Shown here: positions 9,609 through 19,706 of the stretch, in pieces
How the letters are laid out: each line of letters starts with the position of its first letter
How positions within the stretch are numbered: position 1 is the stretch's first letter
Position numbers and translations under genes: made by a program
Notes under the pieces: generated by a model
Database searches by the model: none
The model's input: the letters and a program-made list of their open reading frames with translations, nothing else
What the model was told of the DNA's origin: nothing
Assembly: GCA_900758495.1 (NCBI GenBank)
Contig: CAAERO010000040.1
Location: 1 to 64,000, forward strand
Direction: 5' to 3'
Source: Bacilli bacterium
Lineage (GTDB): Bacteria; Bacillota_I; Bacilli_A; RF39; UBA660
Length of the DNA stretch: 64,000 nt

Positions 9609-11708
9609 CTACTCTCCCATACAATTAACTTTATATATATAAATATTATCTTTATGATATTTAGAAGTAAATGTTACATCATCATTATTGTAATCGTCTA
9701 GTTCTTTTAGTGAAGTTGCATATTTAACTTTTAGTTTACACAAATCATTTGGAGTAATCTTTAATTTAAAGTGATCAGATGCTAACAGTTTAAATTCGGT
9801 ATTTTCCAAATCTAATTCCATATCTATATGAGCGTATCTATTATAAACTTCACTGTATTTTCCACTTGAATCTATCTTCTTCCACAAATTAATATTAGGA
9901 TATAAGTTGGTGCTGTTTAAAATTTTTAAACCTTGCGTTCCTAAATAATTAGCAATTATAAATGAATCAAATGATACCCAATTAGCATTTTCGTTTTTAT
10001 ATTTCTTTAATTCTTTGGCAATAGGTTTTTCATATACACCAGAAAAGCCTTTCATTAGAGGATTTACAGAAATAGTTGATACTGTTGTTATTAATAGGAT
10101 AAGAACTAAAAGACAAGTCCTAGTTTTTTTGTTTTTAATTATCCATAAAATACTTATAACTGCTAAAATAGCAAAAGAAACAAACATTTTAGTATTTGAT
10201 AAATAATTATTTGGTAACATTTTTTGAGCTATAATACTACTAAACAAACTACTTACAATAGCTATCACTATAAAGATTATTTTTTCTTTTTTATCAGTAA
10301 GTTTCATTTTATCATATAGTAAGGCCATCAAGATAACACATAAATAAGAAATAATAACTGTTAGTCTTTCTACTGGAACCATATATAATAAGGTTATTTT
10401 AGCTAAGATTTTAGGAAAAGATAAAAAAGCAAATAATAAATAAACAACTATTAATGAAAATATAGAAACAATCAAAACATCATTTTTTAAGTTCTTTCTC
10501 TTCTTAAAAATATAATATGAACCAATAATTATTGAGAAAGGAAAAAATGAATAAAAGGTACTATATTCACAAGGATTACCAACATCATAGTAGGGAAAAT
10601 AAATATTAGCTGCATATGTTAAGAAGTTTTCAAATGATTTACCACCTACTATAAATCTAGCTCCTGGATATACCGTTGACATTAATTGTTTAAATGTATC
10701 TTTACTTAAGAAAAAGAAATAAAGAAATAATAACATTATACCAAAAACTGTAATAGCAAGTGGCCACAAGTTTTTGATTTTATATTTATGTTTATCTTTA
10801 TGTTCGATAAAGAAATAGATAGCCAGTATCAAGTAAAGATAACTAATTGGAACTAACCAAGCAGGATATAGTGTTACAACATAACTAAAGAATGTGGGAA
10901 TGAGAAGTATGGAGTACAATATTTTCTTTTTGTCCGAATTAGCATTTAAAAAATGATAGAAAAAAATTATACATAAACTACCACTAATTAACATTTCTAC
11001 TAATTGCGCTGAATACCACCAAAATACGGGAGCGGAAAAAGTGATTAGTAAGGTACCAATTAAAGAGGCAAGCTTATTCTTTTTGGTAAGTAGTAAAAGA
11101 AATTCAAAACTTACCATAAAAAGAGCAATTAATCTTCCATACCAGTAAATTGACATACCATAATCACGGCCAAAGAATAAATAGCCTATTAAAAATGGTT
11201 TTCCAATACATAAGATACTTTTGACTGGAACAGGAATAGTAGCAAAAACATCGGTGTCTGTTGCCCGCATAACTGGATTGAAATAATTATATCCTGTTTT
11301 AGTTTGAGATAAAACATATGATGAATTTACTAACCATTCATCACTTCTTATTCCTCTAGCACTTCCGATTAAAGGAGTAAAAGAAGTAACTTTATAATTT
11401 GGTTCTACATAATTATCCCACATTCCATAACTACTTCCATTAAATTTTCCTAATACTAATATTACAAATATTAAGGAAGCGATTATATATCTTTTTTCAT
11501 ACAAGAAATTATATACTTTCTTGATACCAAACATAAAGTGAGAAGCAATAAAGAAAAAGAAAAGAAAAAGTAGTAAAAAGAGGAAAAAGTCCACTTTAAA
11601 GATTGTTGAAAAATTTATATTATCATTTACAATATAAACAGAACTTAAATATGCTAGTAATATTTGTAAAATAATTATATATATTCTCTCTATTTGTTCT
11701 CTTTTCAT
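9609..11708 (-). CDS. Large GT-C-like membrane glycosyltransferase candidate (copy 2)
   Basis: A 699-residue polytopic protein from the ATG at 11708 (AGGTG nine bases upstream; a GTG at 11720 overlaps that site). It is paralogous to the 2004-4073 product: SARGIRSDEWLV, a GKP..IGYLFFGRDYG stretch and VYPGARF are shared in order and spacing, and both end in a soluble domain of about 120 residues. The shared acidic RSDE in the first outer loop fits a GT-C catalytic site. Two such paralogues suggest two related sugars or linkages. Function inferred from fold and context. Confidence 0.6.
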   Translation of the reverse strand: MKREQIERIYIIILQILLAYLSSVYIVNDNINFSTIFKVDFFLFLLLFLFFFFIASHFMFGIKKVYNFLYEKRYIIASLIFVILVLGKFNGSSYGMWDNYVEPNYKVTSFTPLIGSARGIRSDEWLVNSSYVLSQTKTGYNYFNPVMRATDTDVFATIPVPVKSILCIGKPFLIGYLFFGRDYGMSIYWYGRLIALFMVSFEFLLLLTKKNKLASLIGTLLITFSAPVFWWYSAQLVEMLISGSLCIIFFYHFLNANSDKKKILYSILLIPTFFSYVVTLYPAWLVPISYLYLILAIYFFIEHKDKHKYKIKNLWPLAITVFGIMLLFLYFFFLSKDTFKQLMSTVYPGARFIVGGKSFENFLTYAANIYFPYYDVGNPCEYSTFYSFFPFSIIIGSYYIFKKRKNLKNDVLIVSIFSLIVVYLLFAFLSFPKILAKITLLYMVPVERLTVIISYLCVILMALLYDKMKLTDKKEKIIFIVIAIVSSLFSSIIAQKMLPNNYLSNTKMFVSFAILAVISILWIIKNKKTRTCLLVLILLITTVSTISVNPLMKGFSGVYEKPIAKELKKYKNENANWVSFDSFIIANYLGTQGLKILNSTNLYPNINLWKKIDSSGKYSEVYNRYAHIDMELDLENTEFKLLASDHFKLKITPNDLCKLKVKYATSLKELDDYNNDDVTFTSKYHKDNIYIYKVNCMGE

Positions 11709-11720
11709 CTTTTCATTCAC

Positions 11721-13874
11721 CTATTTTTTCATTTTCTTTTCAGTTTTATCGAGCATAAACCAACCTTTTTTACTAAAGTTTGAATTATAGAATTTATCAT
11801 TTGTCAATTTAGTTTTCCATTTATCATACATATATTTTTCTTCAAGTTGAAATCTCTTATATTTTTCACTAGTAGTATCTAATCCTCTTGATTTTGATTC
11901 ATAATGTAATAATTCTACATTTGGTAAAAATACATTATAATATCCTTTTTCTAAGAGCTTAATATTAAAATCTATATCATTGTAAGCAACTTTCAAGTCT
12001 TCTTCTAAACCACCAACTTCTAAAAACTTTTCTTTTTTAATCATTAGACACGCAGCTGTACAAGCACTATAGTCATATGGAACTCTTAACCTACCATACA
12101 TTCCTAAATCATCACGATTAGCTCCTATATAAGCATGTGAAGCTACTCCACCTAATCCTAAGATAACACCACCATGTTGAACAGTCATATCTGGATATAA
12201 TAATTTCGGACCAACAGCACCAACATGGTCCTGCATTGCATAACCAACCATTATTTTCAACCAATCACCAGTTATAACTTCAGTATCGTTATTTAGTAAT
12301 ACAATGTATTCTCCCGTTGCTTGCTCAACAGCTATATTATTTATTTTAGAATAATTAAAATCCATAATACAATCAATGACTTTAAAATTAGTATGTTTTT
12401 TCTTATACTCAGCAAAAAAGTCTAGTGTTGCTTGTTCTTTGCTATCATTATTAGCAACTATTATTTCGTAATTTTTATAATTTGTTTTTTCATAGATAGA
12501 GTCAACACAAGTTTTTAATATATCGACATAATCTCTTGTAGGAATTACAATAGAAATCTTAGGTTCTTTTTCATAAGTATAATAAACTCTATAGTATGTA
12601 CTAGGTTCATCTTTTTCTACCCTACCTTTAATATTTCTTCTAGCAAGAGCATTTTCAATAGCCATTTTTCCTTTATCTGTTGCATAACTTTTATTACTAA
12701 TTGTCATTGAAGTAGACCCTTCTACCATCCGCCAATGATAAAGTACTTCTGGTATATGATAAATTTTATTAGTTTTTTCTGTTACCTTTAAAAGTAAATC
12801 ATGATCTTGTGCCCCTTCTAAGCCAACAGTAAAGCCATCTACTTCTTCTACAATTTTTTTTCTTAGTACTACAAGATGACAGATATAGTTTAAACTTAGT
12901 AAAGTGTCTGGTGAAAAATCAGGTTTAAAATTTGGATCACAATAAACACCTTTAGGACTTAATTTATCTTCATCACTATATATTAAATCTAAGTCTTTAT
13001 TTTTATTTAAAACACTTACTACTTTATATAAAGCATCTGGTGTTAATAAATCATCATCATCCATTAAAGCAACAAATTCTCCCTTAGCCATATTTAGGGC
13101 ATCATTAGTAGTTCTAGATATATGGCCGTTTTCACTACGATATTTAACTTTGACTCTTTTATCTTTTGCTTCATATTCTTTTAAAGTATCTTTAGTTTCT
13201 TCAAGTGTAGAACAATCATCAACCAAACAAATTTCATAATTGCTATAAGACTGATTCAATATTGAATCAATACAAGCTGCTAAATAACGTCTTTCTATAT
13301 TATAAACTGGTATTAAAATAGAAATAAGTGGTTGATATTTTAGTTTTTCATACTCAGTTTCTCTAAAATTCTCTTTTAGCCATTTATTATATTCAGAGGC
13401 ATAGAATGGATTATAAAATCTATCGGTAGTACCATTAATACGAGATTTAAAATCTTTTAAATACTTTTTCCACATACTAGGTGGTACTAAAAAGTGATAT
13501 TCCTTCCATAAGAATTTAATACCTTTATATAGGACATGTATCATAAGTTTAAACTTAGCCACAAATTTTCTAATAACTTCTAATAGTTTTTCCTTAAATC
13601 TTAAAATGAATTTATTATTAAGAGAAGTAACTAATGTAGCCTTCTTGTTATTTAAAGTATATAATTCTATTTTCTTAGCATTTTTATCAATAGCTAAATT
13701 AATCACTGTTGTTTCGCTATCTATAGAAAATATATCAAATTTAGTTTCCTTACCATCTACTTTTATTTTAAATTCACAATTAGAAGCGTCTCCTATAAGT
13801 TTTATAATTACTTGTGGATTATTAATCCCACAGATTTTTTGTTCTTCTACAACAAATACTTCTTTCTTCTTCAT
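11721..13874 (-). CDS. Two-domain GT2 glycosyltransferase
   Basis: A 717-residue protein with an N-terminal region of about 170 residues, then two GT-A domains in tandem. The first starts LISILIPVYN (about residue 184) and has ALMDDDD; the second starts KISIVIPTRD (about 435) and has VLLNNDTEV. Tandem GT2 proteins of this type often make a repeating disaccharide or add two different sugars. With the export transporter directly upstream and glf downstream, a galactofuranose-containing chain is a reasonable guess. The ATG has GGAGA upstream. Confidence 0.8.
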   Translation of the reverse strand: MKKKEVFVVEEQKICGINNPQVIIKLIGDASNCEFKIKVDGKETKFDIFSIDSETTVINLAIDKNAKKIELYTLNNKKATLVTSLNNKFILRFKEKLLEVIRKFVAKFKLMIHVLYKGIKFLWKEYHFLVPPSMWKKYLKDFKSRINGTTDRFYNPFYASEYNKWLKENFRETEYEKLKYQPLISILIPVYNIERRYLAACIDSILNQSYSNYEICLVDDCSTLEETKDTLKEYEAKDKRVKVKYRSENGHISRTTNDALNMAKGEFVALMDDDDLLTPDALYKVVSVLNKNKDLDLIYSDEDKLSPKGVYCDPNFKPDFSPDTLLSLNYICHLVVLRKKIVEEVDGFTVGLEGAQDHDLLLKVTEKTNKIYHIPEVLYHWRMVEGSTSMTISNKSYATDKGKMAIENALARRNIKGRVEKDEPSTYYRVYYTYEKEPKISIVIPTRDYVDILKTCVDSIYEKTNYKNYEIIVANNDSKEQATLDFFAEYKKKHTNFKVIDCIMDFNYSKINNIAVEQATGEYIVLLNNDTEVITGDWLKIMVGYAMQDHVGAVGPKLLYPDMTVQHGGVILGLGGVASHAYIGANRDDLGMYGRLRVPYDYSACTAACLMIKKEKFLEVGGLEEDLKVAYNDIDFNIKLLEKGYYNVFLPNVELLHYESKSRGLDTTSEKYKRFQLEEKYMYDKWKTKLTNDKFYNSNFSKKGWFMLDKTEKKMKK

Positions 13875-13876
13875 TT

Positions 13877-14650
13877 TTAAATCTCCTCTGCAAAACCTTT
13901 TTCTAGTTTTCTAAATATGACAAGTCCTATTCCAAAAATTATCATTGTTATAATAACAGTATATAGCATTCCTACCGCATTAGGAAGTTGATGATATAAG
14001 AAGATGTTTCGATAAGCATCTACTAATTGTGACATTGGATTAATGTATAAAACCCAACGTATTGATTTTGGAAACATTGTGGCTGGATATAAAATTGGAG
14101 TGGCATAAAATAGCATATTTAAGAAGAACTGAATGATGTATTCTGTATCTTTTATATAAATATTAATTGCACTTAAAGCAAATACAATTCCTAAAGTTAA
14201 AAAGAACTGAATAATAGCAATAACTGGTAATAATAATAAATGAAAGCTTAATCCAACTCCACTAAAAATACAAAATATTAAAATGATAATACAACTAATG
14301 AAAAAGTTAACTAATCCACTACTAACTACAGATATTGGTAAAATTTCTCTTGGAAAATATACTTTCTTAATAATACCAGCATTCATTCTAACAGTAATCA
14401 TCCCTTGATTAATAGCTGTTGTAAAATAGTTCCAAGGAATTATGGCTGTAATCAAATAAACAAGATAATTATCAGTTTTAACGCGCATAATATAAGGAAA
14501 AACTATAGCATATACTAATACCATTAATAAAGGATTTACAAAAGACCAAAGAATTCCTAAAATTGACCCTTTATATTTACCTCTTATCTCTTTTTTGACA
14601 TTACTTTTCAGTAATTCACGATAATTATATAAATTATTAATTAATTGCAT
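13877..14650 (-). CDS. ABC-2 type polysaccharide export permease (Wzm/TagG-like)
   Basis: A 257-residue permease with six helices. It starts with the cytoplasmic NLYNYRELLKSNVKKEIRGKY typical of Wzm/TagG/RfbA proteins, followed by SILGILWSFVNPLLMVLVYA. I place the start at ATG 14650, where TGAGG sits six bases upstream, instead of a GTG at 14662 that overlaps the stop of the ATPase gene. With the ATPase it exports a finished lipid-linked polysaccharide across the membrane. The whole minus-strand locus down to 205 reads as one operon behind this pair. Confidence 0.9.
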   Translation of the reverse strand: MQLINNLYNYRELLKSNVKKEIRGKYKGSILGILWSFVNPLLMVLVYAIVFPYIMRVKTDNYLVYLITAIIPWNYFTTAINQGMITVRMNAGIIKKVYFPREILPISVVSSGLVNFFISCIIILIFCIFSGVGLSFHLLLLPVIAIIQFFLTLGIVFALSAINIYIKDTEYIIQFFLNMLFYATPILYPATMFPKSIRWVLYINPMSQLVDAYRNIFLYHQLPNAVGMLYTVIITMIIFGIGLVIFRKLEKGFAEEI

Positions 14651-14658
14651 ATTATACC

Positions 14659-15399
14659 TCACTCACATTCTTTCAAATAATGATCAATTACTTTAGTAAC
14701 ATTTCCATCTTCTTTTATATGTCCTTCATGAATCCAAACTGCTCTAGTACACAATTTTTTCAAAGCATCCAAACTATGACTAACAATAACGATTGTTCTA
14801 TCACTTTCTTTTAATTCATTTAATTTTTGATAGCATTTCTCTTGAAAATGTTGATCTCCAACTGCTAATATTTCATCTATTAATAAAATATCTGCATTAA
14901 CATTAATAGCTACTGAAAAAGCAAGACGCATATACATTCCAGATGAATAAGTTCTGATAGGGTTATCAATAAATTCTTCAAGTTCTGAAAAAGCAATAAT
15001 ATCATCTACTTTAGCATCTATTTCCTCTTTAGTTAAACCAAAGATAGCAGCATTAAAATATATATTTTCACGACCAGTAAAATCATCATGAAAGCCTGCT
15101 CCTAACTCTAATAGTGATGTAAGTTTTCCAACAGTTGTAATTTTACCTGTAGTTGGATAAATAATCTTAGTCATCAACTTAAGCAATGTACTTTTTCCAC
15201 TTCCATTAACACCAATAAGAGCAACTGTTTCTCCCTTTTTGATTGTTAAATTAATATCTTCAAGTACCGTTCTCTGTTCAACTTTATTTTTTTTAAAAAA
15301 TACTATTCTTTCTTTTAATGTATTTGGTTTATCTGAATATATTTTAAATTTTTTAGTTACATTTTCAACTTTTATTGAATAATCTTTTTTCTTTACCAT
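14659..15399 (-). CDS. ABC transporter ATPase for polysaccharide export (Wzt/TagH-like)
   Basis: A 246-residue ATPase with Walker A GVNGSGKST, signature TYSSGMYMRLAFS, Walker B ILLIDEILAVGD and the H-loop HSLDAL. The TYSSGM signature and GAGFHDDFTGRENI are typical of the Wzt/TagH/RfbE group. There is no C-terminal carbohydrate-binding domain as in long Wzt proteins, so chain-end recognition is probably not done by this subunit. It is the first gene of the operon, with a promoter immediately upstream. The stop is TGA. Confidence 0.93.
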   Translation of the reverse strand: MVKKKDYSIKVENVTKKFKIYSDKPNTLKERIVFFKKNKVEQRTVLEDINLTIKKGETVALIGVNGSGKSTLLKLMTKIIYPTTGKITTVGKLTSLLELGAGFHDDFTGRENIYFNAAIFGLTKEEIDAKVDDIIAFSELEEFIDNPIRTYSSGMYMRLAFSVAINVNADILLIDEILAVGDQHFQEKCYQKLNELKESDRTIVIVSHSLDALKKLCTRAVWIHEGHIKEDGNVTKVIDHYLKECE

Positions 15400-15419
15400 A
15401 ATAAAACCTCACTTTCATT

Positions 15420-15447
15420 ATTATAACATTTTATCTTTATTAGCAAA
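15420..15447 (-). promoter_or_regulatory. Promoter of the ABC-type polysaccharide operon
   Basis: On the minus strand TATAAT (15420-15425) lies 15-16 bases downstream of TTGCTA/TTTGCT (15441-15447). It is the only clear promoter in the gap between the lysozyme gene and the ABC ATPase, so it probably drives the whole locus. The -35 match is partial. Confidence 0.5.
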
Positions 15448-15452
15448 AGTTA

Positions 15453-18400
15453 TTATTCATACATAATATCTAAATCAACACTTCCTGTAATTCCAGAAAC
15501 ATTGCCTTTATTACTATACTGCCAATATTTATAAGGTGCAGTATAGTCACTCTTATTATTATAATCATAGGTCCAATGAGCTAACCAAATTTCATAATTA
15601 CTGATTTTGTTGGTATCTACTTTATTGAAAAGAAAGTCTTTATTAATGTAAATAACTGAGGAAAGGCCATACTTCTCCATTGTTTCGACAAATCCTCTAA
15701 TAGCTTCTGTTCTAGCTTCTCTTGAGATATTATCAGCTCTACCATTATGGGAAGGTTCAGTTGAATATTCAACATCAAGAGCAATAGGTAATTTTAAGTT
15801 AGAGGCGATAAAAGGATTAATTGCTAAAACATTTTTAACATATTCAGCTTCACTCTTGCCTTCCTCATAGGAAGTTGCTTGACTAAAAAAGTAAATTCCC
15901 GTAGTGATGCCATTTTTAATTGAAGTCGTCGCATTATTAACAAATTTTGTATCTGTAACCAATTTACCAAGAGGAGCATAACCTCTAAAACCTAGCCTAA
16001 TAAAAGCAAACTCAACCATTCCACTATATCTTGCAGAAGTCCAGTCAATATTTCCATTATATTGTGAGACATCAATTCCTAATTTCATTTTATCATATAT
16101 ATATACTTTTTTTTCATATGTTCTGATAAGTTCATCAAAAGAATTATACAATTTAATAGTAATATTGTGATAACCAAGTGTTAATAATTTACTTGGTATT
16201 ATAGTTTGAAAACCTGGTGTTTGGTTAGTTTCTCTTCCACCATAAGAAGTTATTAAATCTAACACATCACCTCGTTCTGTTCTAATGACATCAGTAATTT
16301 CGCTATCATCATAATAAACTCTTATCTTACTATTAATATCTTCACTCATTTCCCAGCCACGAACAAATATGTCGTTATTTTTATTTAAAGAACCACTACT
16401 AGGAAAATCTAGTGTAATTATCCCATCATATTTTTTTATAGTAATTTTTCTTGTTACTTCATAAATAGTTTCATCAAGATGTTTTGTTAGAAGTTTAATC
16501 TTTAACAAATGTAGACCATCAGTTAGATTACTAGTGTCAACTGTCACATTAAATAACCCATCTTCATTAGATAAACCAGAAGCAAGTTTTTTATCATCAA
16601 CAAGAAATTCTATTTCCGTATTAATAGCAGTAGTAGTTACTTTACCTGTAATATTCATTGATAATTTTGTTACTTCACTTTCCTTTGGAGTAAAAACATC
16701 TACTTTTGTATCATATTTTTTCAAAATAACTTTTCTCTTAATTTCACTAACTACTGTTCCATGAGAATCTACTGCTCTTATCGTTATATTATGTTTTCCA
16801 TCATATAAATTACTCAAATCAAGTTTAGCAAGATAACCTGGTGTCTGGTTAGTTTCTCTTCCACCATAACCTTTTATTGCAGAAATAACATCATCTCTTG
16901 CTACTCTTTCTATTGATGTTTCTACTTTAGTATCATCTACTAACACTTCTAGACTTGTTTTAGCATCTTCGCTCAACATCCAACCATTTAAATAAACTTC
17001 ACTTGTTACTGTCTGATTATTACTAGGAAAGTCTAGGTTAATAAGTGTTTTGGGTTTTATTATCTTAATTTTTTTAGAAGAAGTAGCAATTACTTCGTCA
17101 TTTCTATTATAATATAAAGCTTTTAGGGTATGTTCACCATATGAATATGATGTTAAATCAATAACAGTTGTGAAACCAGGACTAAGATTAGATTTTCCAC
17201 CATAACCTTTAATATTGTTAACTACATCTTCTCTTGCATATTTTAAAATATCGCTAGTTACTTCATTATTATCAATAAAAAACTTTAATTTTCCTTCTTG
17301 ATCATCACTCATTACCCAGCCTTGAACAAACAAACTGGAATACTCATTTTTTTCTTGTACTGGAAAATCAACATTTAGAAAAGCAACATACTTTTCTATT
17401 TTGATAGCTATGTTTTTTTCTGCTACTACTTTATCTTTATTTTTTATTTTTATACTTAAGATGTGTTCTCCATCAGATATATTAGCAGTATCAATGATTG
17501 TTGTAAAACCAGGATTAACATTTTCTGTTCCATAGCCTTTAATTGAAGCAGTAACGTCTTCTCTTGCATATCTTAAAATGGACGCATCTACTTTTTCTTG
17601 ATCTAGAAATACTTCCATTTCAAAGTCAGTTAATTCGCTCATTACCCAACCTTGGACAAAAATACTATCTTTATATGTATTGTTGTTTCTTGGATAATCA
17701 ACATTTAATAATGTTTTTGGTGCTGAAATATTAATTTTCCTTTGCTCTTTCATAATCACTTTATTATCAGAATCTAATACTTCTATAGTAACAATATGTT
17801 CTCCATAATTATAGTTACTAATATCTATAAAGCTTTGAAAACCAGGGGTTTTATTATTCTTTCCACCATAACCTGTAATAGCATTTAACACATCTACTCT
17901 TTCATTACGATTTATCAATGAATCTATCTTTTCATTATCTATACTTATTGAAACTTTATTATCAACTTCACTCATTACCCAACCTTGTACTAGTAATTCA
18001 TCACTTAAACTAGCATTATTCTTAGGAAAATCAACATTTAAAAGAGTGGCTGGAGCAGCAATATTAATTTTTCTCTGTTCTTTGGCAATTACTTTATCTT
18101 GGGAGTTTAATACTTCTATAGTAACGGTATGCTCTCCATAATTATAGTTACTAAGATCTATAAAGGTCTGATAGCCTGGTGTTTTATTATTCTTTCCACC
18201 ATAACCCGTAATAGCATTTAACACATCTACTCTTTCATTACGATTTATCAATGAATCTATCTTTTTATCATCAATGCTTATTGAAACTTTATTATCAACT
18301 TCACTCATTACCCAACCTTGTACTAGTAATTCATCACTTAAACTAGCATTATTCCTAGGAAAATCAACATTTAAAAGTGTATTATTAAGAGCTTTAACAT

Positions 18401-18458
18401 TTAGAAAAAATCCTGTTAATAATAAACAAAAAACAAAAAATATTTTCTTCCGCATCAT
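15453..18458 (-). CDS. Secreted GH25 lysozyme with seven Ig-like repeats
   Basis: A 1001-residue protein: signal peptide (about 1-24, cleavage near VKA), seven beta-sandwich-like repeats of about 111 residues (the sixth shorter and divergent), and a C-terminal GH25 muramidase domain from about residue 790. The GH25 part shows GIDVSQYNGNIDW, FAFIRLGFRG and the catalytic LDVEYS. Each long repeat starts with NVDFP, has VQGW(V/M)(M)SE and ends with a GYGG..(N)..PG loop. The repeats probably bind the cell wall or a polysaccharide and the lysozyme cuts peptidoglycan. The gene has its own extended -10 promoter and lies beside the export operon. A role in wall remodelling or turnover is inferred. Confidence 0.88.
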   Translation of the reverse strand: MMRKKIFFVFCLLLTGFFLNVKALNNTLLNVDFPRNNASLSDELLVQGWVMSEVDNKVSISIDDKKIDSLINRNERVDVLNAITGYGGKNNKTPGYQTFIDLSNYNYGEHTVTIEVLNSQDKVIAKEQRKINIAAPATLLNVDFPKNNASLSDELLVQGWVMSEVDNKVSISIDNEKIDSLINRNERVDVLNAITGYGGKNNKTPGFQSFIDISNYNYGEHIVTIEVLDSDNKVIMKEQRKINISAPKTLLNVDYPRNNNTYKDSIFVQGWVMSELTDFEMEVFLDQEKVDASILRYAREDVTASIKGYGTENVNPGFTTIIDTANISDGEHILSIKIKNKDKVVAEKNIAIKIEKYVAFLNVDFPVQEKNEYSSLFVQGWVMSDDQEGKLKFFIDNNEVTSDILKYAREDVVNNIKGYGGKSNLSPGFTTVIDLTSYSYGEHTLKALYYNRNDEVIATSSKKIKIIKPKTLINLDFPSNNQTVTSEVYLNGWMLSEDAKTSLEVLVDDTKVETSIERVARDDVISAIKGYGGRETNQTPGYLAKLDLSNLYDGKHNITIRAVDSHGTVVSEIKRKVILKKYDTKVDVFTPKESEVTKLSMNITGKVTTTAINTEIEFLVDDKKLASGLSNEDGLFNVTVDTSNLTDGLHLLKIKLLTKHLDETIYEVTRKITIKKYDGIITLDFPSSGSLNKNNDIFVRGWEMSEDINSKIRVYYDDSEITDVIRTERGDVLDLITSYGGRETNQTPGFQTIIPSKLLTLGYHNITIKLYNSFDELIRTYEKKVYIYDKMKLGIDVSQYNGNIDWTSARYSGMVEFAFIRLGFRGYAPLGKLVTDTKFVNNATTSIKNGITTGIYFFSQATSYEEGKSEAEYVKNVLAINPFIASNLKLPIALDVEYSTEPSHNGRADNISREARTEAIRGFVETMEKYGLSSVIYINKDFLFNKVDTNKISNYEIWLAHWTYDYNNKSDYTAPYKYWQYSNKGNVSGITGSVDLDIMYE
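17712..18377 (-). repeat. Recently duplicated 333-bp coding repeat in the lysozyme gene
   Basis: Units 1 (about 18045-18377) and 2 (about 17712-18044) each encode 111 residues and differ at only about a dozen residues. Long DNA stretches are the same in both, for instance the part covering NRNERVDVLNAITGYGG. Units 3-5 and 7 are much more diverged. This points to a recent in-frame tandem duplication, and the copy number could vary between strains. Confidence 0.8.
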
Positions 18459-18474
18459 ATCACCTACTTAGTCT

Positions 18475-18483
18475 ATTATAGCA
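18475..18483 (-). promoter_or_regulatory. Extended -10 promoter of the lysozyme gene
   Basis: Minus strand TGC-TATAAT (18475-18483) lies about 17 bases before the start codon, which has an AGGTG ribosome site. No convincing -35 is seen, as is common for extended -10 promoters. The untranslated leader would be very short. Confidence 0.5.
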
Positions 18484-18496
18484 TAACTTTACTTGT

Positions 18497-19636
18497 CTAT
18501 TCGAGCATAGTATTAACTTTTATAGAAATAAAATATTCTTTAATTTTATTACTGATTTTTTTCGATATTTTTCTATTTTTAATATAGAAGAATAGCTTTT
18601 TTCTAATCATTTCAATAATTATACCTAGTGTAAATACTATTATTGTTCCAACTAATATTCTAATGAATATCTGGGAGAGTGTTGCACTATAATTTCCTAT
18701 AAAGAAAAATCTATATAAATATCTTCGAATCAAAATGTTATCATGAATTAAATATACACCAAAGGAACAAGCTGCTATTTTATTTATAAATTTATTTTTA
18801 AATGACAATGTTTCAAAAAGAAGGAAATATGATAAAGTCTGAACTATCAAAATAGGATTATCATACTCAGGTAAAGATGTTAACAGTCTACCAATTTCTC
18901 TTAAAATACTATGTGAAGATAGTAGTAATTCCTCACCATGATAATGTAATAGGGAATTTAATAAAACACATAGTAGGAATATTGAAATAAAGACTAATCT
19001 TCTAGCATTAGTAGAAAAAACTTTAAAAAAATAATTTTTTTTCATTGGAAATTTTTTTAAATATGCTCCTAAACAATATAATAAACAAAATGTTAATAAG
19101 GAAAAGCCTTTATTATTATCAAATGCTAATTGTCCTGTCCAACAAGGCAAAACAGAACCTATTAAAAATAGAGTAAGTAATAATTTATGAAATTGTTTTT
19201 TAGTTGTGTTATTAATTAGAAAGTTTAAAAATGGACTGCAACAGTATAATAGTAAATATACTGCTAAATACCAATATTGTTTAAATAAAGTTATTGGTGA
19301 TATTAATTGAACAATTTCTAAAGTTTCAACTTTAATACCTATTAACAAAAATATTATAAGAAATAACACTTTATAAAACCAGCCACTATTATTCATAGTG
19401 ATTAATCTGTTTATTTTAAATTCTTTATCACATTGAAAGTAGCCCATTAAAACAATAAAAGAATTAACATGGATTAGTGTAAAATATGTAAAAACAAGTA
19501 TTACAAAGTGAGCAAATCCAGATGTCGTTTGTAAAAGAGATGTGTTATATACAAAGTGATATGCTACTATTAGCATCATAGATACTATACGCATTAATTC
19601 AAAGTTTGATTGTCGTTTATTATTGTCATTTACCAT
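18497..19636 (-). CDS. Acyltransferase 3 family membrane protein
   Basis: A 379-residue protein with about ten helices. The N-terminus has NFELMRIVSMMLIVAYHFVY, the conserved first helix of OafA/WecH-type acyltransferases with the histidine thought to be catalytic. Such enzymes move acetyl or other acyl groups from the cytoplasm to surface sugars. The ATG at 19636 is preferred because GGTGG lies five bases upstream; a GTG nine bases earlier overlaps that site. It may acylate one of the polysaccharides made in this window. Substrate unknown. Confidence 0.85.
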   Translation of the reverse strand: MVNDNNKRQSNFELMRIVSMMLIVAYHFVYNTSLLQTTSGFAHFVILVFTYFTLIHVNSFIVLMGYFQCDKEFKINRLITMNNSGWFYKVLFLIIFLLIGIKVETLEIVQLISPITLFKQYWYLAVYLLLYCCSPFLNFLINNTTKKQFHKLLLTLFLIGSVLPCWTGQLAFDNNKGFSLLTFCLLYCLGAYLKKFPMKKNYFFKVFSTNARRLVFISIFLLCVLLNSLLHYHGEELLLSSHSILREIGRLLTSLPEYDNPILIVQTLSYFLLFETLSFKNKFINKIAACSFGVYLIHDNILIRRYLYRFFFIGNYSATLSQIFIRILVGTIIVFTLGIIIEMIRKKLFFYIKNRKISKKISNKIKEYFISIKVNTMLE

Positions 19637-19706
19637 TTTAACCACCCTATACTATAATTGAAGTGTAACATAGGTAATCTTTAACCGCAATATAAAATGG
19701 ACAAAT

